A stretch of DNA of 64,000 nt from Cellulomonas sp. JZ18 (GCF_009720485.1 NZ_CP045245.1:3472001-3536000), one strand, 5' to 3'; numbered from the stretch's first letter, positions 45,667 through 54,120 are shown. Numbers and translations are program-made. The notes: generated by a model from the letters alone, not told the origin.

Positions 45667-47217
45667 TCAGAGCCCGTCGGCCACCACGGCGGTCGCCCGG
45701 AGCCAGGCGTCGCGCGTCGAGGGACGCAGGGCGGCGTGCCGGATCGGGCCGCCCGCCACCAGCGCGCGGTCGTGCGGCACCTCGACGACGGCACGCGTGA
45801 GCGCACCGAAGTGCGACCTCAGGCGCTGGCGCAGGTCCTTGTCGACCTTCGGCTCGGGGAAGGACAGGATCGTCACGGCCTGCCGCACGAGCTCCTCGTG
45901 GCCGGTCGCGCGCAGGGCGTCGAGCGCCCACGCGGCGGACTGCGCCGTGTCCTCGCGCAGCGTCGACACGACGACGAGCTGGTCCGCGGTGTCGACGGCC
46001 GCCCGCCAGTTCGAGGCGCGCATGTTGTTGCCGGTGTCGACGACGAGCACCCGGTAGAACTGCGCGAGCACCGAGTGCAGCGACCGGAACGACTGCGCGT
46101 CCACGCTCGACACCGAGGCGGCGTTCTCGTCCGACGCCAGGACGTCGAACTGCTCGTCCTGCTGCGTGCGCACGTAGGAGTCCAGGTCGCCGATGCGCAG
46201 CGTGCCGCGGCCCGTCAGGTCCGGCAGCGCGTGCAGCAGGTCGACGGCGGTGCGCGTGTGGTCGGCGTGCGAGGACCGCCAGCCGAGCGTCCCGCGCGTC
46301 TCGTTGTTGTCCCACGCCAGCGTGTACCCGCCGCGGTGCAGGCCGAACGTGGCGGCGAGCAGCATCGTCGCGGTCGTCTTGTGCGCCCCGCCCTTGGGGT
46401 TGACGACGACCACGGTGCGCGGGCCGTCGAACGTGCGTCGCACCGCCTCCACCTGGGAGCGGCGCAGGCGCTCGGCGCGTCCCGGAGCGGGGTGCACGGC
46501 GCCGAACGTGAGGCGGCGCACCGTGGCCTGCCACCCCTGCTCGGCGGGGCCGCTGTGCGCGGGGTGCCGCGCGGCGAGCAGGTCGTCGAGGGTCGGCAGC
46601 GACGCACCGCCCACGGCCGGCGTCGCACCGGTCGCGGGACCGCCGCGCCGCGTGCCGACCGCGGCGGTGGCGCCGGTCGCCGGGCCGCCGCGGCGGGTGG
46701 CCGGCGGCTCGACCGCGGGGGTCGCGCCGGTGCCGGCGACCGGCACGGGACCGCTCCCGAGAGCCGCGTCGGTCGTGCCGGTCGCCGGCACGGGGCCTGG
46801 CACGGGGCCCGGTGCGGCGACGGGCGTCGCGGGGACCGGGGCGGGCGCCGCCGAGACGGTCGCGCCCGTCGCGGGCACGGCAGCCGTCCCGGGCACGGCA
46901 GCCGTGAGCGGCGCGGCCTCGTCGGCGTCGTCCGGGGCCTCGTCCACCCGGCCGTCCGGGTGGATGAGCAGCGCCCACAGCCCGTCGGGGTCGCGCACCT
47001 CGACGGGCAGCGCACGCCCGGCCTCCTGCGCGAGGGACGCGATGCGCGCCGTCATCTGCGCCCCTGCCTCCGCGAGGTCGGCCGCCGCGATGCGCTCGAG
47101 CACGCCGTCGACCGAGATCTCCCCCGTGCCGTCCTCGCGCACCTCGGCGACGATGTGGGGCAGCGCCCCGGTCGTCGTGGGCTCGCGCGTGGCCACGTCG
47201 CCGCCGCTGTCCGTCAT
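45667..47217 (-). CDS. ParA/MinD-like ATPase with altered P-loop and Pro/Gly/Thr-rich linker
   Basis: A 516-residue protein. Residues 1-100 form a small domain (HIVAEVREDGTGEISVDGVL, LPVEVRDPDGLWALLIHPDG). Residues about 105-215 are a low-complexity linker with RRGGPATGAT repeats. The rest is a SIMIBI-class ATPase like the MinD/ParA proteins found with actinobacterial secretion and partition systems. The deviant Walker A is NPKGGAHKTT (Lys275 signature and Lys280 present, but the usual Gly before the second Lys is His279). Walker A' / switch segments are FYRVLVVDTGNNMRASNW and VVVSTLREDTAQSAAW. The ATG follows GGAGGGGACG. No ParB or ESX genes are adjacent, so the cargo is unknown. Confidence 0.82.
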   Translation of the reverse strand: MTDSGGDVATREPTTTGALPHIVAEVREDGTGEISVDGVLERIAAADLAEAGAQMTARIASLAQEAGRALPVEVRDPDGLWALLIHPDGRVDEAPDDADEAAPLTAAVPGTAAVPATGATVSAAPAPVPATPVAAPGPVPGPVPATGTTDAALGSGPVPVAGTGATPAVEPPATRRGGPATGATAAVGTRRGGPATGATPAVGGASLPTLDDLLAARHPAHSGPAEQGWQATVRRLTFGAVHPAPGRAERLRRSQVEAVRRTFDGPRTVVVVNPKGGAHKTTATMLLAATFGLHRGGYTLAWDNNETRGTLGWRSSHADHTRTAVDLLHALPDLTGRGTLRIGDLDSYVRTQQDEQFDVLASDENAASVSSVDAQSFRSLHSVLAQFYRVLVVDTGNNMRASNWRAAVDTADQLVVVSTLREDTAQSAAWALDALRATGHEELVRQAVTILSFPEPKVDKDLRQRLRSHFGALTRAVVEVPHDRALVAGGPIRHAALRPSTRDAWLRATAVVADGL

Positions 47218-47393
47218 CGTCCCCTCCGTCCTGCCCGCCCGCGACGCCCCGCAGGTGGCGCGCCGGGGCCCGTCCCGCCCTGAAATCCTGGACGAACGTA
47301 TCCCTCCTGCCCGATGTGCGCACAACGGGCAGCGTCGGGAGGGCGGACGGCGGGGCGGTGACGGCCCGTGGCGCGGGTGCCCGGGCGCGCCGA

Positions 47394-47448
47394 GGACGTG
47401 GCGGGGACGTGGCCGGGACGCGGCAGGGACGTGGCAGGGACGTGGCGC
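47394..47448. repeat. Five tandem 11-bp repeats GGACGYGGCNG
   Basis: Five units of 11 bases in perfect register, differing at only a few positions. They lie in the 249-base gap between the ParA-like start and the RsbW-like stop, about 180-230 bases upstream of the ParA-like gene. An 11-base period puts every unit on nearly the same face of the helix, as in operator or partition-site arrays. Function unknown. Confidence 0.75.
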
Positions 47449-47466
47449 AGAGTGCCCGGGCGGCGC

Positions 47467-47907
47467 TCAGAGGTCGGTGTCGACCTCGAACCAGACGGTC
47501 GTGCCGCCGTCGGGCTGCCGGGCCGAGCCCCAGGAGGTCGACAGCGCCTCGACGAGCGCCATGCCGCGCCCGTTCGGGGCGGTCGGCTCGGGGTGCCGCA
47601 CGCGGGGCGTGCCGCCGCCGCGGTCGGTCACCGCGACGCGCACGAGCGCCCCGTCGACGCGCACCGCCACCCGTACCGGCTCGCCCGCGGGGCCGTGCAC
47701 CACGGCGTTCGAGACCAGCTCGCCGGCGAGCAGCTCGATGACCTGGTTCGCCGCGCCGCCGACGCCCACGGCGGCCACCGAGCGCATGACCCAGTGCCGC
47801 GCCTGACGGGACGCGCTGCGCTCGGCGGTCACGACCAGCTCGTCGTCGAGGAGGGGCGGCGGCGCACCACGTCGCCGTCCGCTGCGGAGGTCCCGGACGT
47901 CACCCAC
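47467..47907 (-). CDS. RsbW-like ATP-binding protein (anti-sigma kinase, HATPase_c)
   Basis: A 146-residue GHKL-fold protein like the many actinobacterial RsbW-type serine kinases/anti-sigma factors. The N box is LAGELVSNAVVHGPAGEPV, the G1 box VAVTDRGGGTPRVRH and the G2 box PNGRGMALVEALSTSWG. The usual start (about 10-25 residues before LVVTAERSASRQARHWV) is ambiguous. The GTG giving VGDVRDLRSGRR is the nearest with a G-rich stretch before it. It follows pspC on the same strand by about 100 bases. No STAS-domain partner is nearby. Confidence 0.85.
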   Translation of the reverse strand: MGDVRDLRSGRRRGAPPPLLDDELVVTAERSASRQARHWVMRSVAAVGVGGAANQVIELLAGELVSNAVVHGPAGEPVRVAVRVDGALVRVAVTDRGGGTPRVRHPEPTAPNGRGMALVEALSTSWGSARQPDGGTTVWFEVDTDL

Positions 47908-48011
47908 GCCCCCCAGGGTGCCCGACGGACGCCCGTCGCGCCGGTCGGCCCGCGTGCCGGACACCGGTCCGGGTCGGCCGTCCTGCACGAGGGGACCGAC
48001 TCCGCCCCTGG

Positions 48012-48248
48012 TCAGACGCCGGTGCGCGCCGGCGGGACCCAGCCCTGGGCCGGCATGCAGATCCACAGCGCGGCGTAGATGACGAAGGGGCTGCCCGGCA
48101 GGACCAGCAGCAGGAGGAGGGCGAGCCGGACCACCCACGGGTCGACCCCCGCGCGCGCCGCCACGCCGGCGCACACGCCCGCCAGCATCCGTCCGGCGTA
48201 CGGGCGCACCAGGCCTGCCCGTGCGAACGCCCCGCGGATCCCGTCCAT
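48012..48248 (-). CDS. PspC domain membrane protein
   Basis: A 78-residue protein that is almost entirely one PspC domain: VRPYAGRMLAGVCAGVAARA, then WVVRLALLLLLVLPGSPFVI and YAALWICMPAQ. PspC proteins sit in the membrane and, in some bacteria, sense envelope stress or act on two-component systems. The ATG follows GGAGGACACTG. The leader upstream is unusual. A short hairpin lies just before the ribosome site, with two interlocked 13-bp stems and a 14-bp palindrome further upstream (separate entries). Together these suggest strong post-transcriptional or operator control. Confidence 0.9.
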   Translation of the reverse strand: MDGIRGAFARAGLVRPYAGRMLAGVCAGVAARAGVDPWVVRLALLLLLVLPGSPFVIYAALWICMPAQGWVPPARTGV

Positions 48249-48264
48249 CAGTGTCCTCCGTCCC

Positions 48265-48283
48265 GGTGCGGACCCTCCGCACC
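48265..48283 (-). promoter_or_regulatory. 8-bp hairpin in the pspC leader
   Basis: GGTGCGGA-CCC-TCCGCACC, a perfect 8-bp stem with a three-base loop, ends 16 bases before the pspC start codon and just upstream of its Shine-Dalgarno. It is well placed to modulate ribosome access. Confidence 0.5.
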
Positions 48284-48314
48284 CGAGACCACGAGCCTTC
48301 CGTGCGGTGCGCCG

Positions 48315-48376
48315 CCGCGCCTCCGGGACGGACCCCGACCCGACCCGGAGGCGCGGACCGTCCCGGGTCGGGGTCC
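48315..48376 (-). promoter_or_regulatory. Two interlocked 13-bp stems in the pspC leader
   Basis: Arm A CCGCGCCTCCGGG (48315-48327) pairs perfectly with 48344-48356. Arm B GGACCCCGACCCG (48330-48342) pairs perfectly with 48364-48376. The order A-B-A'-B' means they cannot both form as nested hairpins: either they exclude each other or they make a pseudoknot. The region is 67-128 bases upstream of the pspC ATG and 209-270 bases before the divergent small ORF. Confidence 0.6.
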
Positions 48377-48417
48377 CCCGGGCCACGACGTCCCCGCGGC
48401 GCGGGAGGGGGCGCCGC

Positions 48418-48453
48418 CTGAGGTACCTCAGACGGTGGACGGGGGCACCTCAG
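48418..48453. promoter_or_regulatory. CTGAGGTACCTCAG operator-like palindrome plus extra half-site
   Basis: A perfect 14-bp palindrome (48418-48431) is followed 22 bases downstream by another ACCTCAG (48447-48453), two helical turns from the right half-site. It lies in the divergent region between pspC and the small ORF / LuxR gene. Probably an operator; the protein that binds it is unknown. Confidence 0.6.
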
Positions 48454-48584
48454 TGCCGACGCCCCGGCACCCGCCCGCGACGACCCGGCGACCGACCGAT
48501 GCGCGACGGGCCGCCTCACGACGACCGTCGGTGCCGTGCCGGAGCGCGTCGCCCGGCACGCGAGGCACGACGAGGGAGGACGAC

Positions 48585-48788
48585 ATGAGCACCACGACGT
48601 GGGGGCCCGCGCTCGACGCGGAGCTCGCCTACCGGCGCGAGAGCGTCCGGGGTGCGCTCGCGGCCGGACGGGCGACGCGGCGGGGCGCCCGCCGCGCACG
48701 GGCGGCCGGGGCCCGGCGCACCACCGTGCGCGCACCCGGGCGTCGGTGGGGGCTGCCAGGATCGGGGGCGTGGCACGCGGCCCGATGA
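48585..48788 (+). CDS. Small basic protein (67 aa) coupled to the LuxR-type regulator
   Basis: A short ORF beginning MSTTTWGPALDAELAYRRES with a strong GAGGGAGGACGAC ribosome site and ending in a TGA that overlaps the ATG of the next gene (ATGA). The product is Ala/Arg-rich ([20 protein letters not shown]) with an acidic, slightly helical first third. No signal or membrane segment is present. Its role is unknown; it may act mainly as a coupling leader peptide for translation of the regulator. I recognise no family. Confidence 0.65.
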   Translation: MSTTTWGPALDAELAYRRESVRGALAAGRATRRGARRARAAGARRTTVRAPGRRWGLPGSGAWHAAR

Positions 48789-51691
48789 GCACCCCGTTCG
48801 TGGCGCGCGCGGCCCAGGTGGCCCGGCTGACCGAGGCCCTGGACCGCGCGCGTACCGGTGCGCCCGCGCTCGTGCTGCTCGGCGCGGACGCGGGCGTCGG
48901 CAAGACCCGGCTGGTGCGGGAGTTCGCGGCGCGCGCGGAGGCCGACGGCGCGCGGGTCGCGCTGGGGCACTGCGTCGACCTGGGCGAGATCGGCCTGCCG
49001 TACCTGCCGTTCGCGGAGGCCCTGGGCGCGCTGCACGCGCTGGACCCCGCCGCCGTCGGCGCGGTGGTGGCGGACCGGCCCGCGCTCGCCCGGCTCGCCG
49101 GGCCGGGGGCGGGGTCGCCGGCGGGCGACGTCGCGGCCGACCGGCTGCAGCTGTTCGAGGGCGTGGTCGAGGCCCTCGCCGCGTGCGCGTCGCCCGCGCA
49201 CCCGCTGCTGCTCGTGCTGGAGGACCTGCACTGGGCCGACGCGTCGAGCCGGGACCTGCTGCGCTTCCTCGTGTCCCGCCTGACGGCTCAGCACCTGCTC
49301 GTCGTCGTCACGTACCGCACCGACGACCTGCACCGGCGCCACCCGTGGCGCCCGGTCGCGGCGGAGCTGGCGCGCCACCCGCGCACGGAGCGCCTGCCGC
49401 TCGACCCCTTCACCGAGGACGAGCTGCGCGTGTTCGCCGCGGCGGTGGCGGGCGCCCCCCTGCCCGACCCGGTGCTGCGCCGCGTGCGCGAGCGCGCGGA
49501 GGGCAACGCCTACTTCACCGAGGAGCTGCTCGAGGCCGGCGTCGACGGCGACGAGCTGCCCTGGTCGCTCGGCGACGTGCTGCGCACGCGCGTCGAGCAG
49601 CTGGACCCGGCGCCGCTGCGGCTGGTGCAGCTCGCGTCCGCGGCCGGCCGGCGCGTCGACGAGCCGCTGCTGCGCGCCGCCGCGCGGGCGGACGACGACC
49701 CGGCGCTGCGCGAGCCGGGCGCGGTGGACCGCGCGCTGCGCGAGGCGGTCGCGCAGCACGTCCTGGTCGTCGAGGACGGCCGCATCGCGTTCCGGCACGC
49801 GCTGCTCGCGGAGGCGGTCTACGCCGACCTGCTGCCCGGCGAGCTCAGCGGCGTGCACCGCGCCTTCCTGCGCGCGCTCGACGCGGACCCGGGCGTCGGC
49901 ACGGCCGCGCAGCGGGCCGCGCACGCGGTGCGGGCGCCCGACCTGCCGGTGGCCCTGCGGGCGTCGTGGGACGCGGCCGTGCAGGCGCACCGGGTGCTGG
50001 CGCCGACGGAGGAGCTGCGCCACCTGGAGGTGGTCCTGCGGCTGTGGGACGCCGTGCCGGACGAGGCCGCGCACCTGCCCGAGCACCGGGCCGGCGTGCT
50101 GCTGCTCGCGGCCGGCGCCGCGAGCCGGGCGGGCGCGTCCGACCGGGCGGTGCAGCTGGCGCGGTCGGCCCTGGACGACGCGCCGTCCGCCGAGGTGCCG
50201 GCGGTGCGCACGGCCCTCGCGCGGCACCTGCTCGGGGTCGACGACGTCGCGACCGCGCTCGTCGAGGCCGCGCGTGCCGTCGCGGAGCTGCCGGACGCCC
50301 CGACGCCCGCACGCGCGTGGGCGCTCGCGACCTACGCGCGGGCGGCGGTGAACGCGGGCCGGGAGGACGAGGCCGAGCAGCTCGCGGGGCGGGCCGTGGA
50401 GATCGCCCGGGCGGTGGACGACGCGGCGGCCGAGTCGGACGCGCTCGCCACGCTGGCCGTCGCCGAGCGCCTGGACCACGTGCACTCGACGCGGCTGCTC
50501 GGCGAGGCGCTGGAGCGCGCGGTGGCCGGCGACGACCGCGCCACGGAGCTGCGGATCCGGTACAACCTCGCCGCGGCGCACTACGACGTCGGCGACCTGG
50601 AGGCCGCGGCGGCGGCGACCGCGGAGGGCCTCGCACGTGCCCGCGCGCTCGGCATGACGTGGGCGCCGCACGGCATGGACCTGCACGCGCTCGACGCCAC
50701 GGTGCGCTTCACGCGCGGGGACCTCGCCGCGCCCGCGGCCGGGCTGGTGGAGGGCGGCGACGCGCCCGGGCTCGCGGTCGCGCTCGTCGGCGCCGCGCGG
50801 CTGTGGGCGGCGGTCGCGCGCGGCGACGCCGACGCCGTGGAGCGGGCCGCGGCGCTCGAGCCGTGGTGGGACCGGGACCCGCTCGTCGCCCTGCTCGCGG
50901 GCGGCAACGCCGTCGACGCCCTGACGTGGCAGGGCCGGCCGGCCGAGGCACGGGCGCTCCTGGACCGGGTCGACGCGCACATGCGGTCCGTGTGGCCCGA
51001 GATGTACACCGGCGGCATCCGGATGATGGCGCTCGCGCTGGCCGCGACGGCGGACGAGGCGGCGGCCGCCCGGCTCACCGGGGGCGACGTCACCGACCTC
51101 CTGCTCGACGCGGACGCCCGGCTCGAGCGTGCGGAACGCACCGCGCAGGGCCGGCGGCCGCGCTCGGGCGGCATCGGCCCGGAGGGCCGGGCGTGGCTGG
51201 CGCGGGCACGTGCCGAGCACGCACGCGCGCACGGCCGGCCGGACCCGCAGGCGTGGGCCCTGACCGTCGAGGAGTTCGGCTACGGGCACGTGTACGAGCA
51301 GGCGCGGTCGCGGTGGCGCTGGGCGGAGGCGCTGCTCGGTGCGGGTGACCGGACGGGCGCGTCGGCGCAGGCGGCGGCCGCGCTCGCGGCGGCGCAGCGC
51401 ATGGGTGCGGTGCCGCTGGCCTCGGCCGTGCGCGACCTCGTGCGCCGCGGTCGGCTCGACGTCGACGGCGTGCGGGCGCCCACCGCCGACGTGCTCACCG
51501 CCCGGGAGGCGGAGGTCCTCGCGCTCGTGGCACAGGGTCTGTCGAACCGGCAGATCGGCGAGCGGCTGTTCATCTCGGGCAAGACCGTGTCCGTGCACGT
51601 GTCGAACCTGCTGACCAAGCTCGGGGCGTCGGGGCGCACGGAGGCGGTCGCGGTCGCGCACCGCCGGGGCCTGCTGTCGACGTCGCCCTGA
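48785..51691 (+). CDS. Large ATP-binding LuxR-type transcriptional regulator (LAL family)
   Basis: A 968-residue STAND/AAA_16 regulator. The N-terminal ATPase has the P-loop LLGADAGVGKTRLVREF (about 33-49) and Walker B LLLVLEDLHWADASSRDLL. Winged-helix segments (GNAYFTEELLEAGVDGDELP) and a long Ala-rich TPR-like region follow. The C-terminal LuxR/GerE helix-turn-helix is LTAREAEVLALVAQGLSNRQ and IGERLFISGKTVSVHVSNLL. Such proteins are usually activators of local or catabolic operons, triggered by a ligand and ATP. The start is fixed by overlap with the small ORF. A 7-bp hairpin (CGTCGCC/GGCGACG, 51692-51720) follows the stop. Confidence 0.93.
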   Translation: MSTPFVARAAQVARLTEALDRARTGAPALVLLGADAGVGKTRLVREFAARAEADGARVALGHCVDLGEIGLPYLPFAEALGALHALDPAAVGAVVADRPALARLAGPGAGSPAGDVAADRLQLFEGVVEALAACASPAHPLLLVLEDLHWADASSRDLLRFLVSRLTAQHLLVVVTYRTDDLHRRHPWRPVAAELARHPRTERLPLDPFTEDELRVFAAAVAGAPLPDPVLRRVRERAEGNAYFTEELLEAGVDGDELPWSLGDVLRTRVEQLDPAPLRLVQLASAAGRRVDEPLLRAAARADDDPALREPGAVDRALREAVAQHVLVVEDGRIAFRHALLAEAVYADLLPGELSGVHRAFLRALDADPGVGTAAQRAAHAVRAPDLPVALRASWDAAVQAHRVLAPTEELRHLEVVLRLWDAVPDEAAHLPEHRAGVLLLAAGAASRAGASDRAVQLARSALDDAPSAEVPAVRTALARHLLGVDDVATALVEAARAVAELPDAPTPARAWALATYARAAVNAGREDEAEQLAGRAVEIARAVDDAAAESDALATLAVAERLDHVHSTRLLGEALERAVAGDDRATELRIRYNLAAAHYDVGDLEAAAAATAEGLARARALGMTWAPHGMDLHALDATVRFTRGDLAAPAAGLVEGGDAPGLAVALVGAARLWAAVARGDADAVERAAALEPWWDRDPLVALLAGGNAVDALTWQGRPAEARALLDRVDAHMRSVWPEMYTGGIRMMALALAATADEAAAARLTGGDVTDLLLDADARLERAERTAQGRRPRSGGIGPEGRAWLARARAEHARAHGRPDPQAWALTVEEFGYGHVYEQARSRWRWAEALLGAGDRTGASAQAAAALAAAQRMGAVPLASAVRDLVRRGRLDVDGVRAPTADVLTAREAEVLALVAQGLSNRQIGERLFISGKTVSVHVSNLLTKLGASGRTEAVAVAHRRGLLSTSP

Positions 51692-51782
51692 CGTCGCCGC
51701 GGCCCTCACCTGGGGCGACGCGCGCGGGAGGTGGCCGTGGCGGCCCGGGCGGATGTCGGCACCCGGCCCTACGGTGTGAGCC

Positions 51783-52850
51783 ATGGCACAGAAGACACCC
51801 GCGGTCGAGCTGGAGGTGCGCGGTCGCACGGTCCGCGTCACGAGCCCGGACCGCGTCGTGTTCCCCGCACGCGGGCTGACGAAGCTCGACGTCGTCGAGT
51901 ACTTCGTCGCCGTCGGCGACGGCATCCTCGGCGCCCTGCTGCTCCGGCCGACGACGCTCGAGCGCTGGCCCAAGGGCGTGTTCGAGGGGGCACGCATGTC
52001 CACCCGGCAGGACAACAGCGGCGACGCCTTCTACCAGAAGCGGGTCCCGCAGGGCGCGCCCGACTACGTCGAGACCGCGCGCATCGCGTTCCCCAGCGGC
52101 CGCACGGCGGACGAGGTCGCGCCGACGGAGCTGGCCGTCGTGGCCTGGGCCGCGAACATGGGCACGCTCACGTTCCACCCGTGGCCGGTCACGCGCGACG
52201 ACGTCGACCGCCCCGACCAGATCCGCATCGACCTCGACCCCCAGCCCGGCACGGACTTCGACGACGCCGCCCGGGTCGCGCCGCACGTGCGCGAGCTGCT
52301 CGCCGAGCACGGGCTCGAGGGCGTGCCCAAGACGTCCGGCGGCCGCGGCATCCACGTCTTCGTGCCGATCGAGCCGGAGTGGTCGTTCACCGAGGCCCGC
52401 CGCGCCACCATCGCGTTCGGCCGCGAGCTCGAGCGCCGCCTGCCGGACCAGGTGACGATGAAGTGGTGGAAGGAGGAGCGCGGGCAGAAGATCTTCGTCG
52501 ACTACAACCAGATGGCCCGTGACCGGACCATCGCCTCGGCGTACTCGATCCGCTCCAACGCCCGCGCGACGGTGTCGACGCCCCTGACCTGGGACGAGGT
52601 CGGCGAGGTGCACCCCGACGACTTCGACGTGCGCACCGTGCCGGCACGGCTCGCCGAGGTGGGCGACCTCTTCGCACCGCTCGTCGCGCACGCGACCCCG
52701 CGCCACCGGCTCGAGTCGCTGCTGGAGCTGGCCGACCGGCAGGAGCGCGACGAGGGGCACGGCGACCTGCCCTACCCGCCGGAGTACCCGAAGATGCCGG
52801 GCGAGCCCAAGCGCGTGCAGCCGAGCAAGGACCGCGACCGGCCCCGGTGA
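51783..52850 (+). CDS. LigD-type polymerase domain protein (NHEJ primase/polymerase)
   Basis: A 355-residue archaeo-eukaryotic primase-like polymerase, the PolDom module of DNA ligase D, which fills gaps and adds ribonucleotides at DNA ends. Catalytic motif I is RIDLDPQPGTDFDD (D-x-D), motif II region TSGGRGIHVFVPI, and motif III IFVDYNQMARDRTIASAYS. DRVVFPARGLTKLDVVEYF at the N-terminus is also typical. It is a stand-alone polymerase: neither ligase nor phosphoesterase domain nor Ku is encoded beside it. The ATG giving MAQKTPAVELEV is clear. Any NHEJ partners must lie elsewhere in the genome. Confidence 0.92.
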   Translation: MAQKTPAVELEVRGRTVRVTSPDRVVFPARGLTKLDVVEYFVAVGDGILGALLLRPTTLERWPKGVFEGARMSTRQDNSGDAFYQKRVPQGAPDYVETARIAFPSGRTADEVAPTELAVVAWAANMGTLTFHPWPVTRDDVDRPDQIRIDLDPQPGTDFDDAARVAPHVRELLAEHGLEGVPKTSGGRGIHVFVPIEPEWSFTEARRATIAFGRELERRLPDQVTMKWWKEERGQKIFVDYNQMARDRTIASAYSIRSNARATVSTPLTWDEVGEVHPDDFDVRTVPARLAEVGDLFAPLVAHATPRHRLESLLELADRQERDEGHGDLPYPPEYPKMPGEPKRVQPSKDRDRPR

Positions 52851-52997
52851 CCGCCGGGCTCGGCCCGGGTGCCGCTGCTGCGGGCGCTGGTGGCCGGTCC
52901 TGCGCCGGGCTCGGGCCTGGCCCGGGACCTGGACCGACGCCGGCCGGACCGGGCCCCGGGCCGGCGCGCCGCCGCGAGGGGGCGCCAGGACGACCGG

Positions 52998-54112
52998 TCA
53001 GCCGCGGTACTCGTAGTGCCAGTACTCGGGGTTGGAACCGTCCTGGCGCGCCCACGACGGCGACACCCAGCCGTACGACGGCCCGTGCTCCACGAGCCAC
53101 GCACGCGCGGCGGTGCCCCACCCGTACTCGCACGGCAGCTCGGGCACGTCGATCGCCAGCCCCGTGCCGTGCGACGAGGTCCCCGGGGTGGCGGCCACCG
53201 AGCCGAGCGCCGCGCGCATGGCCACCTGGGTGTCGTAGTCGCGGTACGTCAGGTCCAGCGCCAGGTCGTGCCCGAGGTCCGCACGGAACGCCGCGTTGAG
53301 CCGTTCGAGCGCCGCCGCCGCGTCGTGCCGCAGGTAGAAGGGCGTGCCGCGCGAGTCGCGGGTCCACGACACGGCCGTCAGCGCGGAGGCCGGGAGCCGG
53401 CCGTTGCTGCCGTCGCCGCCGTCCGTCGGCGCGGACGTGTAGAACGCGGGGCCCGAGTACGTCGTCGCGCACGAGCGGCCCGCCGGCTGGGGGCCGGGGC
53501 GGCGGGGCCGGTGCGCGGCGACGCCGCGGCGGCGCGGCGTGCCGCGGCGGCCTCCTGCGCGGCCGCCTCCTGCGCGGCGGCGTCGTGCGCGGCGACCGCG
53601 TCGCGGACCACCGCCTCGGCGGTGGCCACGTCCGCGGCGAGCACCCGCAGCCGCGCGGCCGACGCCGTGCCGGCCTCGGCGCCGGCGCTGTCCAGGACCG
53701 CCGCGAGCGCCTGCCGCACGGCGTCGTCGGCGACCCGCCCGGTCGAGCCGTCCAGCGTGCTGCGCCCCTGCGCCAGGACGGCGTCGAGCGCCGCTCGCGG
53801 TCCGGTGAGCACCGCCGACGTGCCGGCCGCCACGAGCGCGGCCCGGGCAGCGCTCGCGGCGTCCCGGTCGGCGTCGGCGACGGCCGCGACGGCCGCGACC
53901 CGCCCGTCGGCGGCCGCACGCTCGGCGAGGGCCTCCGCGTGCCTGCCCGCGGACCACGCCCACCCGCCGGCGGCGCCGCCGAGGGCGAGCGACGCGGCGG
54001 TGACGACGGCGACGGCGGCGCGGCGGATGTCGGACCTCCACGGGACGGGACGGGACCCGGCTGGGACGGGGACGGGCGGATGACGGCGGCTCCCACCGTA
54101 ACCGGCGCGCAC
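52998..54112 (-). CDS. Second VanY-like (M15) peptidase with coiled coil, one-base frame break
   Basis: About 371 residues after restoring one base near 53490-53510 in a GC-rich stretch. The N-terminal half carries a signal-anchor (AAVAVVTAASLALGGAAGGW) and an Ala-rich coiled coil. The C-terminal M15 domain has the zinc motifs SSHGTGLAIDVPE and NPEYWHYEYRG, with LTYRDYDTQVAMRAALGS before them. The halves are in different frames. The GTG start is the only in-frame start near the promoter side and is not well supported by a ribosome site. Tandem GTCACACATCC repeats lie immediately upstream. Domain order matches the VanY-type protein at 33991-35265. Confidence 0.8.
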
Positions 54113-54120
54113 GCCGAGCT

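Noticed and set aside
45667..48788. The ParA-like, RsbW-like and PspC genes as part of a phage or plasmid island
   Set aside because: There is no integrase, ParB, replication gene or change in composition, and all are common chromosomal actinobacterial families.
48629..52015. A long minus-strand open frame opposite the LuxR-type regulator and the LigD polymerase
   Set aside because: Both plus-strand genes show clear conserved motifs; the antisense translation shows none.
52851..52997. A terminator between the LigD polymerase and the second VanY-like gene
   Set aside because: Several short CCGG-rich inverted repeats are present but none is long and unique enough to call.
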